Notes: generated by a model from the sequence alone, not told the origin. Positions 42,832 through 51,112 are shown, counted from the stretch's first letter. The stretch is 64,000 bases of DNA from Streptomyces alanosinicus (GCF_014650595.1 NZ_BMVG01000002.1:1-64000), one strand, 5' to 3'. Made by a program: numbers and translations.

Positions 42832-43005
42832 GCGTAGAGGGTACGGCAGCCGCCCCGTAAAACCTATGTGAATGGCGCCGCGCTCTTTAATCGAGGTCTC
42901 ACCGGAATTCGCTTTTTCTGGAGGAAACGTCCATTGGCTTCCACGAGATTGTCCCGGTCGGCCACAAGTAATTCCGCCATAAAAGCAAGCCGGGTATAAA
43001 TAAAG

Positions 43006-44133
43006 TCAGTCGGTCTTCTTCCGGTCGAACCAGATCGTGGCGAGGGTCGGCACCAGCCCCGCCCAGAAGACGATCCGCGGCACCGTCCGGTCGGACCACG
43101 GCACCTGACTGATCACCACGGCGCACAGCATGGCCCAGGCGGTCTGGCCGAGGACGATCCGCGGCCAGCGGCGCCGCCGGACCAGGGAACGGAGGTTGTA
43201 GCGGACGCCCGTGCGCAGCCGGCGGTAGCGAAGCAGCGCGCCCACGGCCCACAGGGCGGCGACGGGGACGAAGTACCAGAGCCGCTGCCCGAGGGAGACG
43301 GGCAGCGCACGCGGCACGACCCCGTCCTTGGTCCACAGGTCGAGCATGGCGGCGGCGAAGGCGAGACAGAGCAGGGCGATCCAGCGCACCCCGCGCAGCA
43401 GCCGGTACGAGGCCTGGTCCAGGCCCTGCCGAAGGGGCGCGGAGTCCGGCGTGGCGGCGAGGGCGTCGGCGTAGAGGGCGGCGGCCTCGGCGGCCTTGAC
43501 GCCGGGGGCGCCTGCGGCCGCCTGCGTCTGCCGGGCCAGGGCATCGGAATGGCCGGGGTCCAGCCGGAGGATGATCCGGTCCATCTCGGCGGTGCGGGCG
43601 CGGTCGCCGGCGAGCTCGGCGATCAGCCAGCGCACCTCGTAGGGGTAGACCTCCTCGGGAGCCAGCCGGACGGCGGTCAGCGCCAGTTGATCGGACTCCT
43701 GGAGGAAGGAGTCCATGGCCTCCCGTGTGACCTCGCCGCCGTTGGCCTTGACGAACCGTATGACCCGTATGCGGTACAGCCAGTCGCCGAGCAGCGCGTA
43801 CCCGTACCAGTACTCGGGGGCGAGCCGGATGACCTCGCGCAGGACGTCCTCGGTCTCCAGGAAGCGGCCGCCCACGGCCTGCAGCGCGTGGGCACGCTGG
43901 ATGAGCGCCCCGATGTGCTCGGGAGCGAACGCCAGCGCCTGCTCGGCCGCCGCCAGCGCCTGGTCCGCCTCGCCCTCCGTGCGCAGATGGCAGCGGGCGA
44001 GCCGGACCAGGGCGTCGGCATCCTCCGGGACCTCCGCGAGCCGCTGCCCGAGGACTTTCTTGGCCTCGTCGTAGCGCCGCAGTTCGTACAGTGCGTCGGC
44101 CCGCTCCAGGGCGGGGTGCGGTGTGGTGCTCAC
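43006..44133 (-). CDS. TPR-repeat membrane protein
   Basis: A 375-residue protein from GTG. Residues 1-215 form several TPR units (ALERADALYELRRYDEAKKV, then DALVRLARCHLRTEGEADQAL and EEVYPYEVRWLIAELAGDRA). The rest has about four transmembrane helices (WIALLCLAFAAAMLDLW, WYFVPVAALWAVGALL, AWAMLCAVVISQVP, IVFWAGLVPTLATIWF). It is translationally coupled (GTGA) to the AAA+ ATPase gene, so the two probably act as a membrane-bound complex. The function is unknown. TPR parts usually bind partner proteins, so the ATPase is the obvious candidate. Confidence 0.82.
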   Translation of the reverse strand: MSTTPHPALERADALYELRRYDEAKKVLGQRLAEVPEDADALVRLARCHLRTEGEADQALAAAEQALAFAPEHIGALIQRAHALQAVGGRFLETEDVLREVIRLAPEYWYGYALLGDWLYRIRVIRFVKANGGEVTREAMDSFLQESDQLALTAVRLAPEEVYPYEVRWLIAELAGDRARTAEMDRIILRLDPGHSDALARQTQAAAGAPGVKAAEAAALYADALAATPDSAPLRQGLDQASYRLLRGVRWIALLCLAFAAAMLDLWTKDGVVPRALPVSLGQRLWYFVPVAALWAVGALLRYRRLRTGVRYNLRSLVRRRRWPRIVLGQTAWAMLCAVVISQVPWSDRTVPRIVFWAGLVPTLATIWFDRKKTD

Positions 44134-45413
44134 AGCTTGCGGCGCTTCTTCAGATAGGCGATGAGGTCGTCGTACATGCCGCCCTCGTTGGCGAACATCG
44201 CGACGTTGCGGGCGGACGCGAACCAGGGCTCGCTGGACGGCAGGACCTCCTTGGCGGCGGCCAGCAGGTCCTTCATGCCGATCATCCGTACGGTCCCGGT
44301 CCGGGCGGAGTCGAGCAGCGCCCGCTCGGCGGCGGCCTCGCACACATGGGCCAGGTCGGCCCCGGAGAGCCCGTCGGTGGCCTTGGCGAGCTTGCCCAGG
44401 TCGATGCTCTCGATGGGCCGGTCCCGCAGGTGGTAGCGGAGGATCGCCTCGCGGGCCGGGGCGTCGGGCGGCAGCACGAGCAGGGTGCGGTCCAGCCGTC
44501 CCGGCCGGCGCAGCGCGTTGTCGACGTCCCAGGGCACATTGGTGGCGGCGAGCACGAAGACCCCGTCGTTGGCGCCCGAGTCGATCCCGTCCAGCTCGGT
44601 CAGCAGCTGATTGACGGTGTTGCGCAGCCCGCCGTGCAGGGTGCGGCTGCGCTTGGCGCCCAGGGCGTCCAGCTCGTCGAGGAAGACGACGCAGGGCGCC
44701 TGCCGGCGCGCGGTCTGGAAGATCTCGTGCATGTTGCGCTCGGAGTTGCCGGTCCACATGTCGAGCACGTCGCTGACCGACACGGACAGGAAGGACGCGC
44801 CGAGTTCCCCGGCGACGGCCCGCGCGATGAAGGTCTTCCCGCATCCGGGCGGCCCGTACAGCAGCAGCCCGCCGCGCAGGCTCTTGCCGTACAGCCTCTG
44901 CAGCTCGGGATTGCGCAGCGGCGCGAGGAAGGCGGCCTCCAGCCGGTCCTTCACCTCCTGCATCCCCCCGACGTCGGCGAGCCGCAGCGCCTCGGGCCGC
45001 TCGACGTCCCATGCCTCGGCGTCCCCGGGATCGTCCTGCCCGTCCGCCCGCGTCGGCGTCCCCGGCTCCTCGACGAACCGCGGCGGTACGACGTCACCGA
45101 CCTGCTCTTCGGCGGCCTGCCAGTCGAAACCGGGGCGCTGCGCGGCCGGGGCGGGCTGCGAGGCCGCGGGGATCTCCGGTGAAGGTGCGACGGGGCTCGG
45201 CTGCTGGGGCATTCCCATGGCCCGGGCCATGAGCTGCCGCGCCTGCGCGTCACCCGGCGCGTGCTGCAGGGCGACGGCCGCCTCGGTGACCGCGGCCTCC
45301 GCCTGGCCCTCGGTCAGGAGGAGTTCGGCCAGATGCAGTCGTAGCGGCACATCGGCGGGCGCGGCCGCGACGGCCGTACGCAGGCTCTGGATCAGAGGAG
45401 AGTCTTCCGGCAT
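44130..45413 (-). CDS. AAA+ ATPase with N-terminal TPR-like segment
   Basis: A 427-residue AAA+ ATPase similar to the FtsH/CDC48 core. A TPR-like helix pair starts the protein (SLRTAVAAAPADVPLRLHLA), then a Pro-rich linker. The AAA module (about 135-375) has Walker A GPPGCGKT, Walker B VVFLDELDALG, sensor 1 FVLAATN and the arginine fingers in RRPGRLDR. There is no protease domain, so it acts as a remodelling or unfolding motor. It is coupled to the TPR membrane gene downstream. The start is placed at the ATG (45413) with GGTGGGGG before it; a GTG three codons up is possible. Confidence 0.88.
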   Translation of the reverse strand: MPEDSPLIQSLRTAVAAAPADVPLRLHLAELLLTEGQAEAAVTEAAVALQHAPGDAQARQLMARAMGMPQQPSPVAPSPEIPAASQPAPAAQRPGFDWQAAEEQVGDVVPPRFVEEPGTPTRADGQDDPGDAEAWDVERPEALRLADVGGMQEVKDRLEAAFLAPLRNPELQRLYGKSLRGGLLLYGPPGCGKTFIARAVAGELGASFLSVSVSDVLDMWTGNSERNMHEIFQTARRQAPCVVFLDELDALGAKRSRTLHGGLRNTVNQLLTELDGIDSGANDGVFVLAATNVPWDVDNALRRPGRLDRTLLVLPPDAPAREAILRYHLRDRPIESIDLGKLAKATDGLSGADLAHVCEAAAERALLDSARTGTVRMIGMKDLLAAAKEVLPSSEPWFASARNVAMFANEGGMYDDLIAYLKKRRKL

Positions 45414-45442
45414 GGCCCCCACCCTACGGAGCCGCTGTGCAC

Positions 45443-46090
45443 CTACTTCCGCTTGGGCCCGGTCACGGCCTCACCGATGACGAATCCCTTGGCGGGGCCT
45501 TCGGGGATGGTCACCTCGGTGCCATAGGGGACGCGGTGGATGTCCTCCCAGTCGGCCTTGTCGGGCCGCGGACCGGTGAAGAGGGTGACGGCGCCCTGAC
45601 CGTCGTAGTCGTCGATGACGACGTGGACGGGAATGCCGGCGCGGGCGTACTCGCGGCGCTTGCGGACGCGGTCGCGTTCGAGGTTGCGCGTGCCCGGTGA
45701 AGTGACTTCGAAGACGACCCGTGCGCTCGCGGCTGTCAGGCCGACGCCGTCATCCGTCACGTAGCGCTCGGGGTCTCTGGCGACGACGAGAAGGTCCGGC
45801 ACCCATGCTCGGTGTTCATGAACGATGTTCGTGTCCTGCCGGGCGGCATAGTCCCCACCCTTCAGGAAATCTCCCAGTGCCTCCTTGAGGAGGAAGATGG
45901 TCTGGCTGTGTGAGTAGCGGCCGGTGGGCGACACCTCGATGGCTCCCTCGATGATCTCGGCGCGGTAGCCCTCGGGGAGTTCCATGGCCTTCCATGCCTG
46001 CCACAGGACCTCGTCCAGGTCGGGTCCGTTCAGGGGTTCAGCGGGAGCCTCGGACATGGTCTTGGGCCTCTCATGTGCGAGAGCGGTCAA
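45443..46090 (-). CDS. Uma2-family restriction-endonuclease-like protein
   Basis: A 215-residue PD-(D/E)xK-fold protein of the Uma2 family (PF05685). Visible family parts are YRAEIIEGAIEVSPTGRYSH, the catalytic ARVVFEVTSPGTRNLERDR region and KRREYARAGIPVHVVIDD. The TTG start is chosen because AGGAGG lies seven bases upstream. Uma2 proteins are widespread in actinobacteria and cyanobacteria, mostly of unknown biological role. The neighbouring whiJ-like locus is unrelated in sequence. Confidence 0.85.
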   Translation of the reverse strand: MTALAHERPKTMSEAPAEPLNGPDLDEVLWQAWKAMELPEGYRAEIIEGAIEVSPTGRYSHSQTIFLLKEALGDFLKGGDYAARQDTNIVHEHRAWVPDLLVVARDPERYVTDDGVGLTAASARVVFEVTSPGTRNLERDRVRKRREYARAGIPVHVVIDDYDGQGAVTLFTGPRPDKADWEDIHRVPYGTEVTIPEGPAKGFVIGEAVTGPKRK

Positions 46091-46146
46091 GGTGGCACCT
46101 CCTCCTCAAGTGTGGGCTGGGTCGGGCAGCGACACAAGCAACGCGA

Positions 46147-46440
46147 TCACGGTGCGCGGCGGTGCGGGGGCACGCGGGCGCCTCTGCTGCAGGCGATGCG
46201 GAGTACCTCCGCCAGCGACTCCGACGCCCTGGTCAGTGCGAAGCGCACCGCGCGTTCTCCCGCCGCCTGGTCCGCGAGTACGGCCCTCGCGCCGGCGAGT
46301 ACCTGTTCCCCCGAGTCGAGCTGCGCGGCTTCCACGTCGTCGGCGAGGAGGGAGAGCCGGCTGTGGCCGCTGTCGGTGCTGAGGTAGCAGGGTTTGCCCT
46401 CCGGGGTGCTCCACGGCAGGAGGCGGAGTCCGTCGCTCAC
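46147..46440 (-). CDS. Small conserved hypothetical protein (whiJ-like locus)
   Basis: A 97-residue protein from GTG, beginning SDGLRLLPWSTPEGKPCYLS. GGAGG lies seven bases upstream, and it overlaps the preceding small gene (GTGA). It has a helical core (ESLAEVLRIACSRGARV) and a single Cys-Tyr element. I recognise similar small proteins next to DUF5753/DUF397 genes in Streptomyces. Function unknown. Confidence 0.78.
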   Translation of the reverse strand: MSDGLRLLPWSTPEGKPCYLSTDSGHSRLSLLADDVEAAQLDSGEQVLAGARAVLADQAAGERAVRFALTRASESLAEVLRIACSRGARVPPHRRAP

Positions 46441-46661
46441 GCGAACACCTCCACTTCGCGGAGGTACGGGCGGACGAGGGGGGTGTCGTACCAGAAGAGG
46501 TGCGCTTCGGCGTCGTGTCGGTGGACGGCGCATGTGGTCAACGACGGCTCCGGATCCGGCAGTTGGATTAAGTCCGCGCGGCGGCGGCCACGGGCGGGGA
46601 GCAGGGTCCGGATGAGGAGGAGCAGTAGCGGTTCGATGAGTCCTGCGGTACGTGCGCGCAC
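46437..46661 (-). CDS. Small Arg-rich hypothetical protein (whiJ-like locus)
   Basis: A 74-residue protein from GTG, with a hydrophobic leading helix (AGLIEPLLLLLIRTLLPARG) followed by a basic segment and a C-terminal acidic end (PYLREVEVFA). GGAG lies seven bases upstream. It is first of a two-gene minus-strand unit, divergent from the XRE regulator. Similar short proteins occur opposite DUF5753 regulators. Function unknown. Confidence 0.7.
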   Translation of the reverse strand: MRARTAGLIEPLLLLLIRTLLPARGRRRADLIQLPDPEPSLTTCAVHRHDAEAHLFWYDTPLVRPYLREVEVFA

Positions 46662-46759
46662 GTCGACGCTCCAAGGGAGGCACGGGGGTTGACGAGCGGT
46701 GATTACCGTTCGTGCCTCGATCGTCACAGCCCTTGCGTACGCTGCGGAAGAGGTTCGGT

Positions 46760-46781
46760 GTTGTCTGGGGCGCCAGGCAAC
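46760..46781. promoter_or_regulatory. Upstream dyad of the XRE/DUF5753 gene
   Basis: GTTGTCTGG (46760-46768) and CCAGGCAAC (46773-46781) form an inverted repeat with one mismatch and a four-base spacer, 13 bases before the GTG. A 15-base block of it (46757-46771) recurs exactly inside the gene. It is a likely operator for autoregulation. Confidence 0.7.
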
Positions 46782-46794
46782 GGGGAGGGGTGAC

Positions 46795-47619
46795 GTGGCC
46801 GAAGACGTTGACGGGGAACGGGAGTCGGGGCGCGCTGTGCTGGGGCGAACGCTGAAGTTCCTCCGGGAGAAGGCGGGGAAGTCGCTGGGGCAACTGGCCG
46901 ATGACACCGGGTACGACAAGAGTTATCTGAGTCGGCTGGAGTCCGGTGACCGGCTGTCCAAGGTGACCGTGATGGAGGACCTGGACGGGTACTACGGGGC
47001 CGGTGACCTGCTGGTTCGGCATTGGCGTGCGGCTCGGCTGGACGCGTTCAAGGACCAGTACAAGGAGTACATGGGACTTGAGGCGACGGCGCGGATCATG
47101 TGGCTGTTCTCGCCGGGGATTCCCGGGCTTCTGCAGACCGAGGAATTCGCTCGTGGGGTGTTGTCTGGGGCTCAGACAACAGCTGATGGTGACGAGGTCG
47201 TCGAGGAGCAAGTGGCGGCACGGCTCGGGCGGCAGTACCTCCTGCGGCAGAAGCCTGAGCCCGAAGTCCGCATTGTCATGGACGAGTTCGCGCTTCGGCG
47301 TCCTGCTGCTCGGGGCAAGGCCTGGCGTGACCAGCTGCTCCATCTTGAGACGGCTGCGTTGTGGCCCAACGTGACGCTGCAAGTACTGCCGTTCTCGGCG
47401 GGAGCGCACCACCATATGACCGGGTCGCTGACGCTGCTCTGGCAGAGGGACGGAAGTGCCGTTGCCTACAAGGAAGGCAACGGTTGCAGCCGGTTGATCG
47501 AAGATCCGGACGAAGTACTGCGACAACGACTGTCCTACGATCGGCTCCGCGACCTGGCGCAGTCCCCGTCGGACTCGCGCACGTTCATCAGGGACGTAGT
47601 GGAGGAGCACAGATCATGA
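46795..47619 (+). CDS. XRE regulator with DUF5753 domain (third copy)
   Basis: A 274-residue DUF5753 regulator. The HTH is at about residues 15-66 (GRTLKFLREKAGKSLGQLAD, then YDKSYLSRLESGDRLSKVTV). The DUF5753 part has IMWLFSPGIPGLLQTEEFAR and ALWPNVTLQVLPFSAGAHHH. The GTG start follows GGGGAGGGG. Two DUF397 genes follow with four-base overlaps, and two small genes run divergently. Dyads sharing a 15-base sequence lie before the gene and within it, 400 bases apart. Confidence 0.92.
   Translation: MAEDVDGERESGRAVLGRTLKFLREKAGKSLGQLADDTGYDKSYLSRLESGDRLSKVTVMEDLDGYYGAGDLLVRHWRAARLDAFKDQYKEYMGLEATARIMWLFSPGIPGLLQTEEFARGVLSGAQTTADGDEVVEEQVAARLGRQYLLRQKPEPEVRIVMDEFALRRPAARGKAWRDQLLHLETAALWPNVTLQVLPFSAGAHHHMTGSLTLLWQRDGSAVAYKEGNGCSRLIEDPDEVLRQRLSYDRLRDLAQSPSDSRTFIRDVVEEHRS
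47159..47181. promoter_or_regulatory. Intragenic dyad in the XRE/DUF5753 gene
   Basis: TGTTGTCTG (47159-47167) and CAGACAACA (47173-47181) form a perfect 9-bp inverted repeat with a five-base spacer. It shares GGTGTTGTCTGGGGC with the promoter dyad. A downstream copy could allow looping or a roadblock. Confidence 0.6.
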
Positions 47620-47819
47620 CGCGCACCCCCGATCTCAGCACCGCCCTGTGGCGTAAGTCCAGCTACAGCGAAGGGGGAGCGAACGACTGCGTCGAGGTCG
47701 CCGACGGCTACCCCGGCATCATCCCGGTCCGCGACAGCAAGGTCCCCTCCGCCCACCCGCTGATCTTCTCGGCGGTTTCCTGGGACGCCTTTCTGCGCGA
47801 CGTGAAGGAGACGGCGTGA
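47616..47819 (+). CDS. DUF397 protein (first of a tandem pair)
   Basis: A 67-residue DUF397 protein, overlapping the regulator gene by four bases. The family blocks are ALWRKSSYSEGGANDCVEVA, IIPVRDSKVP and a W-x-x-F end (SWDAFLRDVK). It probably binds the DUF5753 regulator encoded upstream. A second, closely similar copy follows. Confidence 0.9.
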   Translation: MTRTPDLSTALWRKSSYSEGGANDCVEVADGYPGIIPVRDSKVPSAHPLIFSAVSWDAFLRDVKETA

Positions 47820-48031
47820 CCTTCGCCCCCGGCACCGCCACCTGGCGCAAGTCGAGTTACAGCGACGGGGGAGCCAATAACTGCGTCGAGGTCGCCGACG
47901 GCTACCCCGGCGTCATCCCCGTCCGCGACAGCAAGACCCCCGCATCCCGCCCGCTGGTCCTCTCGACCGCCTCCTGGGCCGGGTTCGTGGAAGGGATCAA
48001 GGGTGGGAGAGGCGTGCGCACGTTCGGGTGA
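47816..48031 (+). CDS. DUF397 protein (second of a tandem pair)
   Basis: A 71-residue DUF397 protein, overlapping the first by four bases (GTGA). It has TWRKSSYSDGGANNCVEVAD and VIPVRDSKTP, about two thirds identical to its neighbour. The pair is a tandem duplication. The C-terminus carries a basic extension (KGGRGVRTFG) that the first copy lacks. Confidence 0.88.
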   Translation: MTFAPGTATWRKSSYSDGGANNCVEVADGYPGVIPVRDSKTPASRPLVLSTASWAGFVEGIKGGRGVRTFG

Positions 48032-48178
48032 CGCAGGTCGGAAGCCCTGACCGCTGGGCTGCACCGCCTCCATGGTTGTTCTCCGGGCCGCATGGACGGC
48101 CGGGGCACGAACGACTCATGAGAAAGGTGCCAGGCGGTTATGGTCGTAGACACGACGCGTCGAAGGAGGACAGCGAGC

Positions 48179-48526
48179 ATGAGTGCCCACGCTGCGGAGC
48201 CCGAGCCGATCATCCCTCCCATGCCCGAGCGGACCCCTAAGGCGCTGCGCAGGGCCATCGCCCAGCACACGCCCACGCTCCTCCCCGACTTCGACAAGCA
48301 CTGGAAGCGGGCGATCGCCGACACGTACGACGCGGGCCCCGTGCCGGCGTTCGTGGCCCGCTGGTGGGTCGAGTACGCGATTGCGCGTGATCCCAAGCTT
48401 GACGCTCACCTTTGCGACCTGGAGCACCGCGCTGCGGAGTCCACCGACATTGCCGAGGCCAAGGCTCTCCTCGAAGAAGCGTCGACGATTCGTTACAGGG
48501 CGCTGAGGACGGAGCCCGGCGAGTGA
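48179..48526 (+). CDS. DUF6247 protein, antitoxin-like
   Basis: A 115-residue protein of the DUF6247 family, recognised by LLPDFDKHWKRAIADTYDAG, then VARWWVEYAIARDPKLDAHL. AAGGAGGA precedes the ATG. It resembles an antitoxin in being small, acidic and coupled (GTGA) to a gene for a compact basic-core protein. The N-terminus is Pro-rich; the rest looks helical. Its role as an antitoxin is an inference. Confidence 0.75.
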   Translation: MSAHAAEPEPIIPPMPERTPKALRRAIAQHTPTLLPDFDKHWKRAIADTYDAGPVPAFVARWWVEYAIARDPKLDAHLCDLEHRAAESTDIAEAKALLEEASTIRYRALRTEPGE

Positions 48527-48882
48527 CCAACGAGTTCATGGGGCCGCCTTGGCAGATGGACTGGCGGCTCGATGCCCTCGCCAGTCGTAATGCGTTGCCT
48601 GAACGCGTGCAGAAGATCGTGGACGAGGCCCGTACTGAGCTGGTCACAGGGAAGGACCCGTACTTCCGAGGCATCGAAACCGATGCACAGTTGCCTGATG
48701 GCATGTGGATCGAGCCAGCACAGTCCAGTCGGCCAAAGGGGCCTCGCGTCCTCTACTTCGATCGTGGGAATGGCTGGCTTACCTACTCCTTCGTGCCGCG
48801 CGCGGAAGACCCCCAGATCACCGTGGAACAGATTTTCTGGCAGGGATCCGAACCGGCTGGGGAACCTCCAGCGGAGGAGTAG
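48523..48882 (+). CDS. RelE/ParE-like candidate toxin
   Basis: A 119-residue protein from GTG. It has helix-strand order like RelE/ParE folds: RLDALASRNALPERVQKIVD, then RVLYFDRGNGWLTYSFVPRA and ITVEQIFW at the end. It is coupled to the DUF6247 gene by a four-base overlap, as in type II toxin-antitoxin operons. A canonical RelE catalytic set cannot be assigned from sequence alone. Confidence 0.6.
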   Translation: MTNEFMGPPWQMDWRLDALASRNALPERVQKIVDEARTELVTGKDPYFRGIETDAQLPDGMWIEPAQSSRPKGPRVLYFDRGNGWLTYSFVPRAEDPQITVEQIFWQGSEPAGEPPAEE

Positions 48883-48902
48883 GCACCGAGCTGGGCGACG
48901 TT

Positions 48903-50039
48903 TCAGGACGCGCTCGGCGTCCAGTCGCCCAGCCAGTCCGTGACTTCCTGCTGGTCCGCCTGGGCGGGGGTCAGTTGGGGGTGATCGCTGCTTGCCCCGC
49001 CCGCGCCCGGGCCGGTGTTCTGGTACTCGGCGAAGCGGTCGTTCTTCCAGGAGAAGCCGCCCATGTCCGACCACGGGGCGGTCCTGATCGCGGCGCTGAG
49101 GGTGGTGTTGCGGACCGTGGTCTGCGGGTCGAGGGTGGCGTCGCCGCCCGCGTGCCAGGGGCGGCCGAGGTAGAAGCTGCGGGACGAGACGTCGCCGTTC
49201 ACCGTGGAGTTGGTGATGAGGATGCCCTTGCGGTTCGCGGCGGTCGACGGGGCCGTGACGAAGCCGGCGGACGTGCCGTCCCAGCGCTTCTTCAGCGTGA
49301 TGACGGAGTGGTCGACGACCGCCGTCGCCCGCCCGAAGATGAAGTCGACGTTGCCGATGACGTAGGAGTGCGTCATATAGACCCGGCCCGGCTTCTCCTT
49401 CGCCGCGGTGTCCACCAGCAGCGTGTCCTGGTCGCCGCTGACGATGACCGAGTCGAGGAACTCCTTGTCCCCGCCGGTGCGCAGGGCGACCGCCTGCTGG
49501 GCGATGTCCTGATGGGCGCGCTCGTCGAAGTCGTTGGAGATGGTCAGGTCGCGGGCCTGGAAGTCGTCCGCGTCGACGGCGACGGTCGCGCTGCCGCCGG
49601 TGCCGTACGTCCCGGAACCGTCGGGCTTCCTCGTGCCCGACGCGTTGTCGTAGACGATCACCGTGTCGTTACGGCTCGTCCCCGTGCCCTGGATGGTGAT
49701 GTGCGGCTTGTTCGCGGGGACCTTCACCGTCTCCCGGTACGTGCCGGGCTTGATGGAAATCACCACCCTGGCCCGGTTGCCGACCGGGACCGCGTCCACG
49801 GCGGCCTGCACGGTCCGGTACCGGCCGGAGCCGTCCCGGGCGACGGTGAGCGTGGTGGTGGCCCAGGACGGTACGGCGGGGGTGACGGTGGCGGCGGACG
49901 CGCGCTGCTGGGTGTCCGCGCCGAAGAGGCCGTAGGCGAGGGAGCCGGTGGCGGCGAGCGCGAGTGGCAGTCCGTAGGCGAGTGCCGTGCGGTTTCTGCG
50001 GTGGCGGGGCGGCTCGGCGGGGCTGCGGTGCTCACTCAT
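48903..50039 (-). CDS. Secreted pectinesterase
   Basis: A 378-residue exported pectin methylesterase-like enzyme, which removes methyl esters from pectin. A basic start and signal-anchor (LAYGLPLALAATGSLAYGLF) lead to the beta-helix domain (about 60-355). The family motifs appear in order: GTYRETVKV, QQAVALRTGGD, SGDQDTLLVD with the catalytic Asp, GNVDFIFG with the second Asp, and FYLGRPW with the substrate Arg and Trp. It fits plant-matter degradation by a soil Streptomyces. Neighbours are unrelated. Confidence 0.93.
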   Translation of the reverse strand: MSEHRSPAEPPRHRRNRTALAYGLPLALAATGSLAYGLFGADTQQRASAATVTPAVPSWATTTLTVARDGSGRYRTVQAAVDAVPVGNRARVVISIKPGTYRETVKVPANKPHITIQGTGTSRNDTVIVYDNASGTRKPDGSGTYGTGGSATVAVDADDFQARDLTISNDFDERAHQDIAQQAVALRTGGDKEFLDSVIVSGDQDTLLVDTAAKEKPGRVYMTHSYVIGNVDFIFGRATAVVDHSVITLKKRWDGTSAGFVTAPSTAANRKGILITNSTVNGDVSSRSFYLGRPWHAGGDATLDPQTTVRNTTLSAAIRTAPWSDMGGFSWKNDRFAEYQNTGPGAGGASSDHPQLTPAQADQQEVTDWLGDWTPSAS

Positions 50040-50126
50040 GCGGGAGATGCCTTTCCTGCGGGGGGTGACTGCCGAGCTGTCGTCACCGCGGGGCGGAAAG
50101 GTTGCCGCTCGTCTCCCGGGTCCCGC

Positions 50127-50993
50127 TCAGTCCGCCAGCAGCGCGGGCCAGTCCTGGTCGGTCGCCCAGTCCGTGAAGCTCGTCCAGCCGACCTCCGGGT
50201 AGGCGCGGCGCAGGGCGGCGGTGTCGACGTCGAGGCCGGTCGTGGTGAAGTAGGCGAACATGGCCGCCAGGTCCTCGGAGTGGGTGCGGACGTGGTCGAG
50301 GGCGACCTCGTGGTGGGTGATCGGGCGGCCCGTGGCGGTGGTGAGGGCGGCCGCGATCTCCGTCGAGGTGCGGGCGTCGGAGGCGATGTCGATACGGCGG
50401 CCCGTGAATTCCTCCCGGCGGTCGAAGGTCAGCGCCGCGAAGGCGCCGATGTCGGCCGCGGGGATCAGGGTGAGGGGCTGGTCTGCGGGCATGGGCCAGC
50501 CGAAGGTGCCCTCGCGCAGTCCGTCCAGGGTCCAGCCGTCGGCGAAGTTGTCCATGAACGCGGCCGGGGCGATCACCGTCCAGGGCAGGTCGGATGCGCA
50601 CAGGTGCCGCTCGATCTCGGCCTTGCTCTCGTAGTGCGGGATGCCGGTGCCGCGGTCGGCGTGGGCGGCGGAGGTGAGGACAACGTGCCCGAGGCGGGCG
50701 GCCGCGGCGGCGTCGACGAGGGTCCGGCCCTGGCGGACCTCGGTCGCCGTGTCGGTGCCGAAGGGGGTGGTGACCGCGAAGAGCGCGTCCGCGCCGGCGA
50801 GGGCGGCGTCGAGCGAGGCGCGGTCGTCGAAGTCGGCGTGGCGGATCTCGGCGCCGAGGGCGCGCAGTGCGGCGGCGGCCGCCGAGTCCGGGTGGCGGGT
50901 CAGGGCGCGGACGTGGTGGCCGGCGGCCCACAGGGCGCGGGCGGTGGCTCCGCCCTGGGCGCCGGTGGCGCCGGTGACGGCGATGGTGAGCAT
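50127..50993 (-). CDS. NmrA-like NAD(P)-binding protein
   Basis: A 288-residue atypical SDR of the NmrA/HSCARG type. The Rossmann motif is VTGATGAQGGATARAL at residues 6-21, then the usual NmrA pattern: RALTRHPDS and FADGWTLDGLREGTFGWP. No Tyr-x-x-x-Lys catalytic pair is seen, so it is likely a redox-sensor or quinone-reductase-like protein. It is divergent from a MarR regulator gene, and two matching 13-bp palindromes lie between them. It is probably the MarR target. Confidence 0.88.
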   Translation of the reverse strand: MLTIAVTGATGAQGGATARALWAAGHHVRALTRHPDSAAAAALRALGAEIRHADFDDRASLDAALAGADALFAVTTPFGTDTATEVRQGRTLVDAAAAARLGHVVLTSAAHADRGTGIPHYESKAEIERHLCASDLPWTVIAPAAFMDNFADGWTLDGLREGTFGWPMPADQPLTLIPAADIGAFAALTFDRREEFTGRRIDIASDARTSTEIAAALTTATGRPITHHEVALDHVRTHSEDLAAMFAYFTTTGLDVDTAALRRAYPEVGWTSFTDWATDQDWPALLAD

Positions 50994-51045
50994 GGATGTC
51001 CCCCGGTGGGTGCATAGAATCAGTGATGGCTGTGCGGCGCATTAA

Positions 51046-51092
51046 CTGCGTCACGCAGGAGACGGTAGCGCGATTTTCGCTGCGTTGCGCAG
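51046..51092. promoter_or_regulatory. Two 13-bp palindromic MarR operators
   Basis: CTGCGTCACGCAG (51046-51058) and CTGCGTTGCGCAG (51080-51092) are two perfect or near-perfect palindromes with centres 34 bases apart. They lie between the divergent NmrA-like and MarR genes. Confidence 0.8.
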
Positions 51093-51112
51093 TGATTTTT
51101 GGAGACGAGTCC

